The position numbers and the translations under genes were made by a program. Under the pieces are notes generated by a model. That model saw only the letters and a program-made list of their open reading frames with translations. It was not told the DNA's origin and made no database searches. This document shows positions 45,700 to 57,238 of a DNA stretch of 64,000 bases, one piece after another. The stretch comes from Jaltomata sinuosa (taxonomy: Eukaryota > Streptophyta > Magnoliopsida > Solanales > Solanaceae), in NCBI GenBank assembly GCA_003996215.1, contig QJPP01001837.1, forward strand, positions 146,558 through 210,557, given 5' to 3'. Position 1 is the first letter of the stretch; each line of letters opens with the position of its first letter.

Positions 45700-48600
45700 T
45701 GTAATGACTCTTCCGGTCATTTCCACGTATATGTTTTCCTTGTACCGTTAGAGCTTGTTTGTAGCGGCCCCAAGTCATTTAAGGCTTGTCGGGACCGGTA
45801 TTTTGGTGTCGGGTCCATTTGTTTGGTCGTATGATAAGTTTTGAAGTCAAGCAAGTCGGCAAAAGTTATCGTAAGTTTCTTTAATAAATTTTCTGAACTT
45901 TGGGTAAAATGTCTCAGAGCTTTTCTCTCAATATATAAAGAGTTAGAAGTTCCCCGAAATACCTAATTGAAGGTCTACGAGTCTAGTTTCCAATGCACAA
46001 AACTTCACATCCAACTGATCTCGGAGTAAAAAGTTATGACTGTTTTACTGCGGACTGTCTGGCAGAAACCGGGTCGCGAACCGGGCCGCGAACTGGGTCG
46101 GGTCAATATCGATTTAAAGCCTCAACTTCACGTTTTAAAACGCCTTTTCAGTTCTGAAACAGTGAGAAAATGTAAGGGAGGATTCCAAGAGAGTTCTTGA
46201 GTATCAAAATCATGCGATGGTGAATTGCGAACCTAAATTTAAGAATTTTATTAGCATCGCGCGTATATTTGAAAATGTTTTATTTTAAAGTTATATTTTT
46301 TTTATTACCTTTTTAAAATATTTTAAAGGTTTATGAAAAATATTTTTGTTACGATATAATTGTATATGTATTTATTTTATAAGGTTTGTATACATTGTAA
46401 TATTTTAACGGAGATAGTAAATTTAGTTATGTTGAAAATTATTATTATAATATAGTAGGTTTTATTGGTAATGATTTTCTATTTATTATGATATATCCAA
46501 AAAGTTATATTTATTTTACCACGAGTCTATGTAATACCCGAATATATGCGTAGCGAGATAAATATAAGAGGTGTTACACCTCCGCTTCCACGTGGAAGTG
46601 GAGGGAGTGCACATCAGTGATTAGTGGCCACACTTGGCAACTAATTGTAGTGATATATATGGTGAGTAATAAGAATTGATCATTTTAAGAGAATGTTTCC
46701 TGTACATATATATGTTGCTGGAAGCACTAACTCTTGGATTTCTCCATTTTCCTTAAAGTGAAGTGTTCAGTAGTGGCTATAAACAATGCTTATTATGCAC
46801 GTTAATGAGTGTTTTTGGTGAAGAAAACTAATTTTAAGCAATATTTGATTTCCGAAAGAAATACATTATCTACGTCAAGTTTGAATTCGAGTTTGATTTC
46901 ATTTTGGAGCTTTTTGGAGTGGTTCGGGCTTGGACATCATTGTTCTAAAGCAGCTTGTCATCGGACGACAGGTAGGTTATGATTTAAAATCCCTAGACTT
47001 AGCATATATCGAATAAAATTGTACTAGCTGGCATCCTTGGGTTGGATTATTGGGTTGGTACCACAGACCTCGACCACTTTATTCATGTCCGCCTACTTTT
47101 GTTCCTCCGTTGCTTGTAGTACTTGCCGATATATTTTATTTACCCTTGTGGTCCTGTGAGGCCTGTTTGACTCAGGAACATAGAAGGTGGGATTTTGGGA
47201 ATGTCCGCGAGTTCCGGGCATAGAATTATCCTTCTAGGCTGGTTATGCTTGCTGAGTAGCTGTGGGCCTGTGCAGGGTCGATAGGTTGATTGTGAGCTGT
47301 TGGGCATCTATTGTGTGTGATCATACCATTTCCATGCATATAAAGAGGTTTTATCCATATTTTACTATGGTTTGGGCTTCGGGCCTACTGACACTATTTT
47401 CTAAACCTTGCATGGCCCCGGGGGCCCGTTTTTGATGAAAATGAATTGGAAATGGTTTGATTTAACTTGTGAATATTCTTAGGTAAAAGAAGGTAAATTT
47501 TTTATTTATATTACGATTAACGCTAGATTCGGCAGGGCCGGGGTGCTAGTTGAGTTTTCTTGCTACCTGAGATAATTTTTGCCTCGGTCGGACCGAGCAC
47601 CCGAGATGACTTTCTACTGTTTAGACCCGGTTATGCCCGGGCACCCTTGGAGGGGTTTTTGAGATATTTTCCTACTACTTTAGTCCTGGAAAGGGTCTGG
47701 GCATGCATATTAGAGACTGGGTCTCTATCTTGAACCTGGACTTGCTTCCGGACGACATGTTTTGATACTGAGTTTTAATATGGGGTCAGGGACCTCCATG
47801 GACTTTGCCATCCGGGCATGGGGCTGCGGGCCGCGTGTGCCGGAGGAAGGGTATACGGTGGAGTAGAGGTATACGGGCAGTGTCCTTCCATGGGACCTAC
47901 CTGCTGGGCCGGATCGGCACCGGAGGAGGTACATACAGGGATACCATTTCACTTGAGATCTTCATGCATCGTATCATTCATTGTTTGAGGCTCCACCCTT
48001 TTTTGTTGTTTGTTGATTGTACGCTCCGGTAGTATGGGATGCCGGAGGGTTTGTTTTCACTTGTTTGTGTTCCTCGGTTGTATGGGCGGCCGGGGGACTG
48101 TTGGTAGACTCTTGCTATTTACTTGTAGAATTGCTCCCTATTACGGTTAATTATGAAATTGGTTACTGCTAGACTGTTAGTTGTTGGATTTGAGATTGAT
48201 ATGATTAGTTAGGCTTGATTCATGTCTCTAAGCATGCCTATCATTACTCTTTCTCTCTTCTTCTTACACTTGAGGTTACCGGTATACCGTCCATTTTGTA
48301 AACTTATTATATATACACTGTTATTGCAAGGACCCCAGGTGCGTTGTTTCTTACTTTCACCTGTGCCTATGGTGTATATATTTTGCTTGTTGGCCTCACA
48401 TGTGGTTCTGTTGACTTCCCTCTGGGCTAGTTCCTGTGTACCCTTTCGTTGATTTCTGTGACTAATTGCTTCTGTTCTGTCTGTTACTACGCTTTTATCT
48501 TATATGTGCCCAGTCGACCTATGATACCTACTGGGTACCTTATGCTTCGCATTTGGTGCTCACCCTACCCCGTGCATCTTTCGGTGCAGATCCTAGCGTG

Positions 48601-49015
48601 GGCCTTCGCCATTAGATCGCTGTGATTCGTGCTTGGAGATCCGTTGGGGACTACTTCACACTGAGGGTGAGCTCTTGGCGATCGGAGCTTAGCTTTAGTT
48701 TATGTTTTGCTTTATGTACTCTATTACCATTCAGAGACATCTATATATATTGTTCTGGATCGTTTGCACTCCATGTATGTAGTTTTGGCTCTATACTATG
48801 ATACCAGGTCTTGGGGTTTGGTTTAGTTTCTGCATATGTATATATATTCATGTTATCTATTCTCTTCATCTTGTTCCCTTACTTTTGCTTATTAAACTAC
48901 TCTCCCGCTTATTTGCTAGATAGTAGCCCATTACTAACTGTCCTGAGCTACGGAAATTGGTTCGCCTACTGGTGGGTTGTAGGTGCCATCATGACCTAGA
49001 AATCAGGTCGTTACA
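45700..49015 (+). repeat. Element B: 3' LTR
   Basis: Starts TGTAATGACTCTTCCGG after a short purine tract (AGTAGTGGATGA) and ends GTCGTTACA followed by the ATAAA duplication. Collinear with the 5' LTR except for scattered substitutions and small indels. Confidence 0.92.
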
Positions 49016-50142
49016 ATAAATCAATATGAGAAGTGAACTAGGGATGTGTTCACCATGGATTTGTAAATAACCTCGGGTTAGAGTTCAAACATGTTCATTT
49101 CATATGCATAACGCGAAGTAATTGAATTCATTCTTATGTCTAATCATTTATCAACCAAATAGATGCTTTTATTTTTAATTCTTTCAAACTTGAAAAGATA
49201 CGATACAAAACTCAATGTATACCCCAAGTAGATTAACCTTGCTAAAGCGTTAATCATTAGACGGAGGTTAGAAGCCCCGAATCCTTGTTGTTAATCCCTA
49301 TTACCATGTTTTAACTCCTTGATTAAAGCCAATCAAACCTAGGCTTGTCCTAATATTTGCAACCATTAGAAAATAGTAAAAATGCAGGACTAACCATGTA
49401 AATGCATACAATACGAACCTGATATCACAAACAACCTAGATCATTACTTTGCCATAGATCCCACAACCCTAGTTATGGGAGATTAGCTACTCATTCTTTA
49501 GAAGAAGAGAAGATAATAACTTTCATACTAAAAGAAGGATTCTTACAAATAATATGAACAATTTGTTCAATTCTCCAAGAACAATGAGCAAAATAATTCT
49601 CCAAATCTAAGAACAAAAGGAGTAACGTATGTTTGTGTTTTTTTAGTGCTACAACTCGTTCAAGATATGCTAAAAATGAAGTGTCTATAAAAATACCCTA
49701 GCAGTCCTATTTAAAGGCAATTCCAAATTAAATCCAGATTGGTCTACCAAAGGAAAGACATGTCCAACAAACAGATTCCAAAACGATCCATTTTGGTTAG
49801 CAACAAACCATTTCTCTAAGCGTTGTAACTTCTACACTTTGGCCCCTTTCTGGTTCAGGAAATGATCGGAGGAATGGACTATTTTGAAGAAGAACAATCC
49901 ATTGTAACTCAAAATTTTGCATCAACTTCTGTCTTTTGAGTTGAATGCGATGGTTTTAGCAACGGTTCATTTCAACTCACAACAATCAGCAAAATGTCTC
50001 ATTTTTGGCCCAGCTAAGCTCTTTTTTTTGCTTTAAGTCTATCATTCCAGAAACACAACCAAAGCACATAAATTGTCACAATATTTACTTGAAAACTTAC
50101 CTCTATTCTTTGGTTAAAAGCGTAAAATATTCTGTAAAGTAC
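49016..50142 (-). repeat. Element H: right LTR (minus), segment 2
   Basis: Continues segment 1 after the ATAAA duplication and runs to the AGTAC at 50138-50142 where D is inserted. It carries the family landmark 'cacaaccctagttatggg' near 49470 and matches the left H LTR in reverse. The last 10 bp of this LTR (CGACATATCA) are at 57013-57022, beyond D. Confidence 0.75.
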
Positions 50143-51480
50143 TGATAACGCCCAAACTACACCTCTAATTAAAGAAGCGTAAGCGGTCGTAGTCAAATAT
50201 AGAACCCAACAGAGGTTGGGGTCAAATCCCACAGAGAATATGGTGAAGATTAAGCCTTTAGTGAAGTATGTGACTAGTCGTCAATAGTTTCCGGAAAAAG
50301 GGGGGTTTTGTGTAATGAACAATAGCAAACAAAACAAATAATAACGTATGAGAATAAATCAGTAGGAGAATGAACTAGGGAAGTGTTTACCATGGCGTTG
50401 GTAACAATGTCGATCCTAGGCTTAATCGGGTTCTTTTTATATGCATGTCACGATGTGATTGAAGCAATGGTATCGTCTAAACGTCTCTCGACCAAATAAA
50501 CAAATTTCCTTTTCTATTCTCTCAACCTCGAAAAGATGTGCTTTTTAGATTTCAATCCTAAACATCAAGTAGATTAATCTAGTTACAGCATTAATCATTA
50601 GACGAGAGTTAGTAGTCTCGAATCCTTGTTGTTAATCAAGTTTTCCGGTTTTAATCTCTTTACTCAAGAAAATTAAACCTAGGCATGTTCTAATGTTTTC
50701 AACCACTAGAAAACGTTAAATAATGAATGATTAACAACGTGACAATACGTATATTGAACCCAACGCTACCCGGAATCTATATCGCTACGTTTGCCATGGC
50801 TCCCACAACCCTAGTTGTGGGAGGTTTAGTTAATCATGCTTGTAGAAGAACAAAAGAAAGCAATATTCATAATAAAGAAAAGAGATCCTTACAATGTATT
50901 GAAAACAATCTTTAATTAATCCAAGAGCAAGAAAAACAAAGATCCCAAGAACAATCAAGAACAATATTGAAGAGAAGGAAACCGTGTGTAGCGCGTTTCC
51001 TCTCTCAAAAATCGCTCAAAACTCTCCTACAATTATTGGGTAATGTATGTAAAAACTATTGGAAAAGTGATATGTAAAATAAACCTAACATAGGGTATTT
51101 ATAGGAGGCTAGGAAACCAATCCTAAAAACGCTCGGATTCCGCGTCGCGGACTGCCTAAGTGTGACGGCCAGGGTGACGGACCGTCACAGGGTTGACGGA
51201 CCGTTGCCTGGACCGTCACCCTTAGGCAGTGGTGCTGCCTTGGCTGCTGCCTTGGTGTGACGGTTTGGGTGACGGACCGTCACACCCTTGACGGACAGTC
51301 ACCTGAACCATCACTCTTATCCAGAATGTTCTTTTTCGCGTATTTCCGTCCGTTTCCGTGTTTGTTTCCATTTCCTACAAATACAACATAAAAACATCAA
51401 AAACAACAACGGTTGCTTGAAAACGTACGATTGTTCTTAGTAAAAAAGAGTCGAAAGTGCCATAAATTAGCGGCACATCA
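50143..51480 (-). repeat. Element D: 3' LTR
   Basis: On the plus strand TGATAACGCCCAAACTACACC ... GCGGCACATCA, followed by ACACCCTCAACTTAAAAC (purine tract on the minus strand). The right end may be off by one base. Confidence 0.9.
51151..51230 (-). repeat. 80-bp foldback in the D LTR module
   Basis: ACTGCCTAAG (51151-51160) and its exact complement CTTAGGCAGT (51221-51230) bracket a run of GTGACGG and CCGTCAC words that can extend the stem. A similar foldback, with small changes, is in the other D LTR near 56685-56760. Confidence 0.7.
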
Positions 51481-53112
51481 ACACCCTCAACTTAAAACGT
51501 TCGCTTGTCCTCAAGCAACATAACATAAAACAATAAAACGACTCAACTAAGAACATGAACTCATGTCTCTAGCAACTCATGGTCATTCCACATCTTATTC
51601 CATTAAATCAAGCTCCCTCGTAGCACACGAATGTATGAAACACTAACTTGCAAGGATCCAAACATGTCATTCCGATATGATAGAACATTCTACATTCACA
51701 CGCGCAGCTATCCTAACAATCAATAGACAATACAGACATCTTGGTGCCCTCACCACAAAGAAATCCCTCACACAAGATTTAGGACTAGGTAAGCGCTCAC
51801 ACTCACAAACGATTTCAAACAATGCACATGCGATACTATAGGCTTGCCCTTACTATTCTATTTCGGTTCTTCAGAAAGCCGCTCAGGATCACTACAGGAC
51901 TTGTTTTGGCTTGTACTGAGGCTTCAGGTGCAGGTAGGATACATTTAGGTGTTAGTGACTAAGCCCTCCTTGGAACTACCGACGTCTTATTACCACATCC
52001 TTTACTTTGTCCATCCTTATTCGCCTTTTTATTTCCTTCTCTCTAGCTACATGTGCGGCCTCTTTATTTTGAGAATTCTTTTTGTTACTTTTACGATCTT
52101 TTTCACTTCTTTTTATTTTTCTTTTCTTAGGCACACACCCGAATTTTCATTCTATTCACAACCAATCTTCTCCCTCCTCTTTTTCTTATCATTCACCTCT
52201 ATAGTAGCCACCCTCAATCTTAGGCTGATTACCTGGGTTGAGGTGCACAATGTCCATGGAAGGACCAGGGCCAAAACAGGGTTCACCTCTATAGTAGCCA
52301 CCCTCAACTTAGGCTGATTGCCGGAGTTGAGGTGCACGATGTCCAAGGAAGGACCAGAGCCAAAATAGGGATTCAAAGTTAAACGGGAATGGTGACAGGT
52401 TATTGAAAGAATAAGGTCAATTATGGCTCAAACAGGGATCAAGGGATTATTTATATTTGGACGGTCTTTTAGGTTAAGTGGACTGCACACAAAAAGGGCA
52501 TGTGATCCTTTCCTAAGCAACCAAACTTTGAACTTAACAAAATAGACCGGGCAAGTTATAGATGCATGCACAGAGTAAGAATTTATGACAATAATCTCAC
52601 ACGCTCTTGGCACCAAGAAACTATATCGCTACCAACTATCAAACAACCGCTCGGCTTAAGCATACTCATTCTACTCATAATCACACAATGACATACAAGG
52701 ATCCAGACAGTCAATCGTTTCAACATAAGTACAAAACCAACAAATTTTTAAAGGGGCCTCATTTTTAAACAAGAAAAATGCCATGATGCTTGCTATAGAC
52801 ACTAAAAACAACAAAAATTTAAAATAACAACCTAAACATGCCGGTTCTACTAGATAGCACACCGGAGGGAAAAGAAACACGGCAACAAAAACCCTCGGTG
52901 GTGACTCACAAGTTTCCCAACACCCTCAACTTAGACTCATGCATTGTCCCCAATGCATCCATATGAAAGCTAAAAACTGTGAGAGAAAGGAATACCTGTG
53001 ACGTCGATCGGACTCAGATTCTGGAATGATGTTGGAGACCGCCAGGGTCTCCAAAACACGAGAACTCGATGGAGTGTGGCATTCCAGCTTCCTTTTTAGG
53101 CTCCATCGCTAG
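51481..53112 (-). other. Element D 3' noncoding region with conserved motifs
   Basis: No coding sequence. In plus coordinates it holds the purine-tract 12-mer complement at about 51483-51495, a T-rich stretch, the duplicated stem-loop near 52196-52350, the 12-mer complement again near 52920, the hairpin TGCATTGTCCCCAATGCA at 52940-52957 and the TTGGAGACC/GGTCTCCAA hairpin at 53032-53054. Order and spacing mirror A. Confidence 0.7.
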
Positions 53113-55467
53113 TCACGACAACTTCTTCGCTCTTTCTTTGCAGATTCTCTTGCGGTGTTTTCGTTTTCTTGATCTTTCACCGCTTTCCTTTACCTGCTCA
53201 TTCTTTTGCGATCGCGACTTTACTCTCATAACAGCTCGGGTTTCAACACAACCCTTCTCCTCAAGATACACATCCGCAGGGACTTCCTCAACAGCATTGA
53301 TGACCGCGACCACCCTCATCTCACTTGGTTGCTTCATTAATTTGGACACATCGAACTTGACCACTTCATTGTTTAATCGGAAGGTCAGTTCGTTTCTCTC
53401 CATGTCGACCAATGCTCTTGCTGTTGCTAACAATGGTCGTCCCAAGATTATGGGAACTTCGAAATCCACTTCGCAATCCAAGATCACAAAGTCAGCTGGG
53501 AAGATAAGCTTACCGATCTTTACTAGCACATCAGACAATACTCCCACAGGTCGCTTTACTGAACGGTCAGCCATCATCACTCTTATGGACGTTGGTTTAG
53601 GAGCTCCCAAACCAAGCTGTTTATAGACGTTTAGCGGCATCAAGTTGATGCTAGCACCCAGATCACACAAGGCTTTCCCGAAGTTGAGTTTCCCAACAGT
53701 GCAGGGAACAGTAAACGCACCTGGATCTTCCTTCTTTTCAACTAACGACCTAGAAGAAATAGCGCTGCAGTGGTGGAGGTTGTCTTCCGGTTCATAACTT
53801 ACCGACCTCTTCTTTGTAATCAAGTCCTTCATGAACTTGGCATAACCGGGCATTTGTTCCAGCGCTTCCACCAGTGGTATGTTTATTGAAATCTGCTTCA
53901 GCATGGTCATGAAGTTCAGGAACTTATCATCGTCAGCTTTCTTCTTCAAACGCTGTGGGAAAGGAGGTGGTGGTCGAGGCATCATAGTTGGAAGCTTTTC
54001 AGCTTCCTTGCTTTTCTCCGCGGGCTTTGGATTTTCCTCCTTTACCGCCTCTTCATCATCCGCAGCATCACCTTGAGTCTGAATTACCGGATGTGATTCC
54101 GGTAATATTTTTCCGCTTCTTGTGGTGATCGCCATATAGCTAGCGTCATTCCTCGGATGAGTCGTGTCACTCGGTAAGGTACCTATCTTCCGTTGGTTTA
54201 AAGATGCCGAGATCTGACCCACTTGCTGCTCCAATTGATTGATTGCGGTGGAATGTGACTCTACTACTTGACTCAACGTTGATAACTCAGTCCTCATTGC
54301 CTTTACCCCAGAGTCAGTCGATTCCACCTTTAGCAGCATCTTCGCCATCATGTTCTCTAGCTTAGAAGTCCCTGCCTCATTGCCAGCTTTGTCCCGATTA
54401 CCAGGTGGTACATACAACCCACCTCTATCGGTGTTATTCCTCCAGCTACCTTGATCGCGATCTTTGTAACCATCTTTCTCATAGTGGTTGTCTCTCTGGT
54501 AGTTCCGACCTTGGTTTCCCGGGCCATTGGCCTGGAAACCCCCCAAGTAATTCGCCTCCTCAGTCTCCATACCTTGGGAACCCACCGCTTGTACCTTCTC
54601 CATACCTCCTGAGAACAAGTGCTTGGTCAGTAGGTCCAACTGCGTTTTCAGATGCGCCATGTCTTGGTCGCGCTCCTCCTCTTTCCTACGCGGCTCTGCT
54701 GACATACCAACGGTATAGGTGCTAGCTGCAACCTCTGAATCTCGTGTGTGCCAGGCCCTGTTGGTTTTGGTGAGCCTGTCCAAAGTAGTTGTGGCCTCAA
54801 CAAAGGTAAGACCCATGAATGCACCACCTGCTGCATTGTCTAACGTCGGCTTGGTAGCCGAATTCAGTGCCCGGTAGAACGTCTGCATCAAAAGGTTATC
54901 GGTCAACTGATGGTTCGGGCATTGTGTTATCTTCTTTTTGAATCGCAACCAAGTCTCGTGCAGTGCTTCGTGCGGTTGCTGCCTAAAGTTGCTAATCTCG
55001 TCCCTCAACTGTATCATCTGAGAGGGAGGAAAGAACCTTTCTAGGAAAGCTCCTCTCAACTCTCCCCACGTTGCAATAGAGTCGGGGGTCAGCTCTGTCA
55101 ACCATAATGCTGCCTCATCAGACAGAGACAACGGAAACAACCTGAGCCTAATCGCTGTCTGACTCACGCCCGGTAGTTCAAACGACTTGCATATGCCCAC
55201 GAAATTCATTAGGTGCTGGTTTGGATCCTCCCCAGTGACACCTCGGAACACTCCTCTCAAGTTCAACAGCTGGATCATCGTGCTAGTGATGTTGAACTTG
55301 GCTCCGGGCGGTAGCGGTGAAACGACAATGGCGCCCGTAGCGCCAGCTCCATCTAAGTCGAGATCCTCATCATTCCTTGCGATCTCATCCTGCAGACCAC
55401 CAGCATTCAGATTTTGTTGGGCCTGCAGTTCTGCAGCGATCCTCGCTGCCTCTAGTTGTGCGGCCAT
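53113..55467 (-). CDS. Element D gag-protease, longest intact frame of the window
   Basis: The frame is open from ATG 55467 to the stop at 53113, about 785 codons. The ancestral start is ATG 55542 (MTSTRSSG), but a TAA follows after nine codons, where A has CAA. If translated, the protein would lack about 25 N-terminal residues. Gag core: FRGVTGEDPNQHLMNFVGI, LWLTELTPDSIATW, PPSQMIQLRDEISNF. A basic Asn/Gly/Arg stretch and a QLEQQVGQI coiled-coil-like link lead to the retropepsin-like domain with LCDLGASINLMPL (catalytic Asp kept) and IILGRPLLATARAL. It ends shortly after a basic KRKHRKRICKER tail, some 40 codons before the A end. It is the best candidate in the window for a translated particle protein. 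Confidence 0.85.
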   Translation of the reverse strand: MAAQLEAARIAAELQAQQNLNAGGLQDEIARNDEDLDLDGAGATGAIVVSPLPPGAKFNITSTMIQLLNLRGVFRGVTGEDPNQHLMNFVGICKSFELPGVSQTAIRLRLFPLSLSDEAALWLTELTPDSIATWGELRGAFLERFFPPSQMIQLRDEISNFRQQPHEALHETWLRFKKKITQCPNHQLTDNLLMQTFYRALNSATKPTLDNAAGGAFMGLTFVEATTTLDRLTKTNRAWHTRDSEVAASTYTVGMSAEPRRKEEERDQDMAHLKTQLDLLTKHLFSGGMEKVQAVGSQGMETEEANYLGGFQANGPGNQGRNYQRDNHYEKDGYKDRDQGSWRNNTDRGGLYVPPGNRDKAGNEAGTSKLENMMAKMLLKVESTDSGVKAMRTELSTLSQVVESHSTAINQLEQQVGQISASLNQRKIGTLPSDTTHPRNDASYMAITTRSGKILPESHPVIQTQGDAADDEEAVKEENPKPAEKSKEAEKLPTMMPRPPPPFPQRLKKKADDDKFLNFMTMLKQISINIPLVEALEQMPGYAKFMKDLITKKRSVSYEPEDNLHHCSAISSRSLVEKKEDPGAFTVPCTVGKLNFGKALCDLGASINLMPLNVYKQLGLGAPKPTSIRVMMADRSVKRPVGVLSDVLVKIGKLIFPADFVILDCEVDFEVPIILGRPLLATARALVDMERNELTFRLNNEVVKFDVSKLMKQPSEMRVVAVINAVEEVPADVYLEEKGCVETRAVMRVKSRSQKNEQVKESGERSRKRKHRKRICKERAKKLS

Positions 55468-55648
55468 ATTCCGCCTCAATGTTCTAGAAAGCTTGGGGTC
55501 GTAAGGTAAAATTTATTCCCCCGAACTTCGGGTACTTGTCATGCACAACTGTGTACCCTGTCAAAGACAAAAACAACAAATAAACGTAAAGCAGGAAATT
55601 ATGACTAAGAGTCAAATAAACACACCAGACTTAATTAACAACCGTATT

Positions 55649-55665
55649 CCCCGGCAACGGCGCTA
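55649..55665 (-). promoter_or_regulatory. Primer binding site of D (tRNA-Asp)
   Basis: On the minus strand TAGCGCCGTTGCCGGGG, 16 of 17 bases of the tRNA-Asp primer site, next to the 5' LTR at 55671. Confidence 0.82.
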
Positions 55666-55670
55666 CTTTT

Positions 55671-57007
55671 TGATAACGCCCAAACTACACCTCTAATTAA
55701 AGAAGCATAAGCGGTCGTAGTCAAATATAGAACCCAACAGAGGTTGGGGTCGAATCCCACAGAGAATATGGTGAAGATTAAGCCTTTAGTGAGGTATGTG
55801 ACTAGTCGTCAATAGTTTCCGGAAAAAGGGGGGTTTTGTGTAATGAACAATAGCAAACAAAACAAATAATAACGTATGAGAATAAATCAGTAGGAGAATG
55901 AACTAGGGAAGTGTTTACCATGGCGTTGGTAACAATGTCGATCCTAGGCTTAATCGGGTTCTTTTTATATGCGTGTCACGAGGTGATTGAAGCAATGGTA
56001 TCGTCTAAACGTCTCTCGACCAAATAAACAAATTTCCTTTTCTATTCTCTCGACCTCGAAAAGATGTGCTTTTTAGATTTCAATCCTAAACATCAAGTAG
56101 ATTAATCTAGTTACAGCATTAATTATTAGACGAGAGTTAGTAGTCTCGAATACTTGTTGTTAATCAAGTTTCCCGGTTTTAATCTCTTTACTCAAGCAAA
56201 TTAAACCTAGGCATGTTCTAATGTTTGCAACCACTAGAAAACGTTAAATAATGAATGATTAACAACGTGACAATACATATATTGAACCCAACGCTACCCG
56301 GAATCTATATCGCTACGTTTTCCATGGCTCCCACAACCCTAGTTATGGGAGGATTAGTTAATCATGCTTGTAGAAGAACAAAAGAAAGAAATATTCATAA
56401 TAAAGAAAAGAGATCCTTACAATGTATTGAAAACAATCTTTAATTAATCCAAGAGCAAGAAAAACAAAGATCCCAAGAACAATCAAGAACAAGATTGAAG
56501 AGAAGGAAACCGTGTGTAGCGCGTTTCCTCTCTCAAAAATCGCTCAAAACTCTCCTACAATTATTGGGTAATGTATGTAAAAACTATTGGAAAAGTGATA
56601 TGTAAAATAAACCTAACATAGGGTATTTATAGGAGTCTAGGAAACCAATCCTAAAAACGCTCGGATTCCGCGTCGCGGACTGCCTAATGTGACGGCCAGG
56701 GTGACGGACCGTCACAGGGTTGACGGACCGTCGCCTGGACCATCACCCTTAGGCAGTGGTGCTGCCTTGGCTGCTGCCTTGGTGTGACGGTTTGGGTGAC
56801 GGACCGTCACACCCTTGACGGACCGTCACCTGAACCGTCACTCTTATCCAGAATGTTCTTTTTCGCGTATTTCCGTCCATTTCTGTGTTTGTTTCCATTT
56901 CCTACAAATACAACATAAAAACATCAAAAACAACAACGGTTGCTTGAAAACGTACAATTGTTCTTAGTAAAAAGGAGTCGAAAGTGCCGTAAATTAGCGG
57001 CACATCA
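55671..57007 (-). repeat. Element D: 5' LTR
   Basis: Collinear with 50143-51480 with few differences. It carries the TATA box TATAAATA (minus, 56625-56632) and the TGACGG-word module at about 56690-56850. Confidence 0.9.
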
Positions 57008-57022
57008 AGTACCGACATATCA

Positions 57023-57238
57023 ACACCGTTAAATTAGAACGTTCTTTTGTCCTCAAGCAACATGACACAAGAATTGAATAGATGACTCATTAAAAGAAAA
57101 ACACAACATGTATATAGCAATTAACGACCATTCAACAATTGGATCAACTGCATCTAACCCTTTGTACTACAAAAGTGTTTGAAAAGCTAACTAGTAAGGA
57201 TCCAAGCATATCATTAGGATGTGATAGAGTACTCTACA
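57023..57238 (-). other. Element H 3' internal stub (minus)
   Basis: After the last LTR bases (CGACATATCA, 57013-57022) comes ACACCGTTAAATTAGAACG and CTTTTGTCCTCAAGCAAC. On the minus strand this is the purine-tract region before a 3' LTR, parallel to A at 39440-39477. The stub ends where I begins. It shows that the right H LTR is a 3' LTR in minus orientation. Confidence 0.65.

Larger units (their letters stand above)
30175..49015 (+). mobile_element. Element B: chromovirus with 3.3-kb LTRs, nested in an H LTR
   Basis: The 18.8-kb interval (about 11.8 kb without element A) is flanked by ATAAA at 30170-30174 and 49016-49020. LTRs are 30175-33481 and 45700-49015, beginning TGTAATGACTCTTCCGG. 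The primer site TGGTATCAGAGC is a perfect 12-base initiator tRNA-Met match. Gag, protease, RT, RNase H, integrase and chromodomain follow in that order. The two LTRs are very similar over their whole length, so B is younger than F or J. It belongs to the Tekay/Del-like chromoviruses by domain order and chromodomain. Gag is split by element A. Confidence 0.92.
50143..57007 (-). mobile_element. Element D: second copy of the A family, nested in the H right LTR
   Basis: The 6.9-kb element is flanked by AGTAC at 50138-50142 and 57008-57012. LTRs are 50143-51480 and 55671-57007. It has a tRNA-Asp primer site and one gag-protease gene, with the same noncoding motifs as A in the same order. No RT or integrase is present. 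It is oriented opposite to A and B. Confidence 0.92.
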
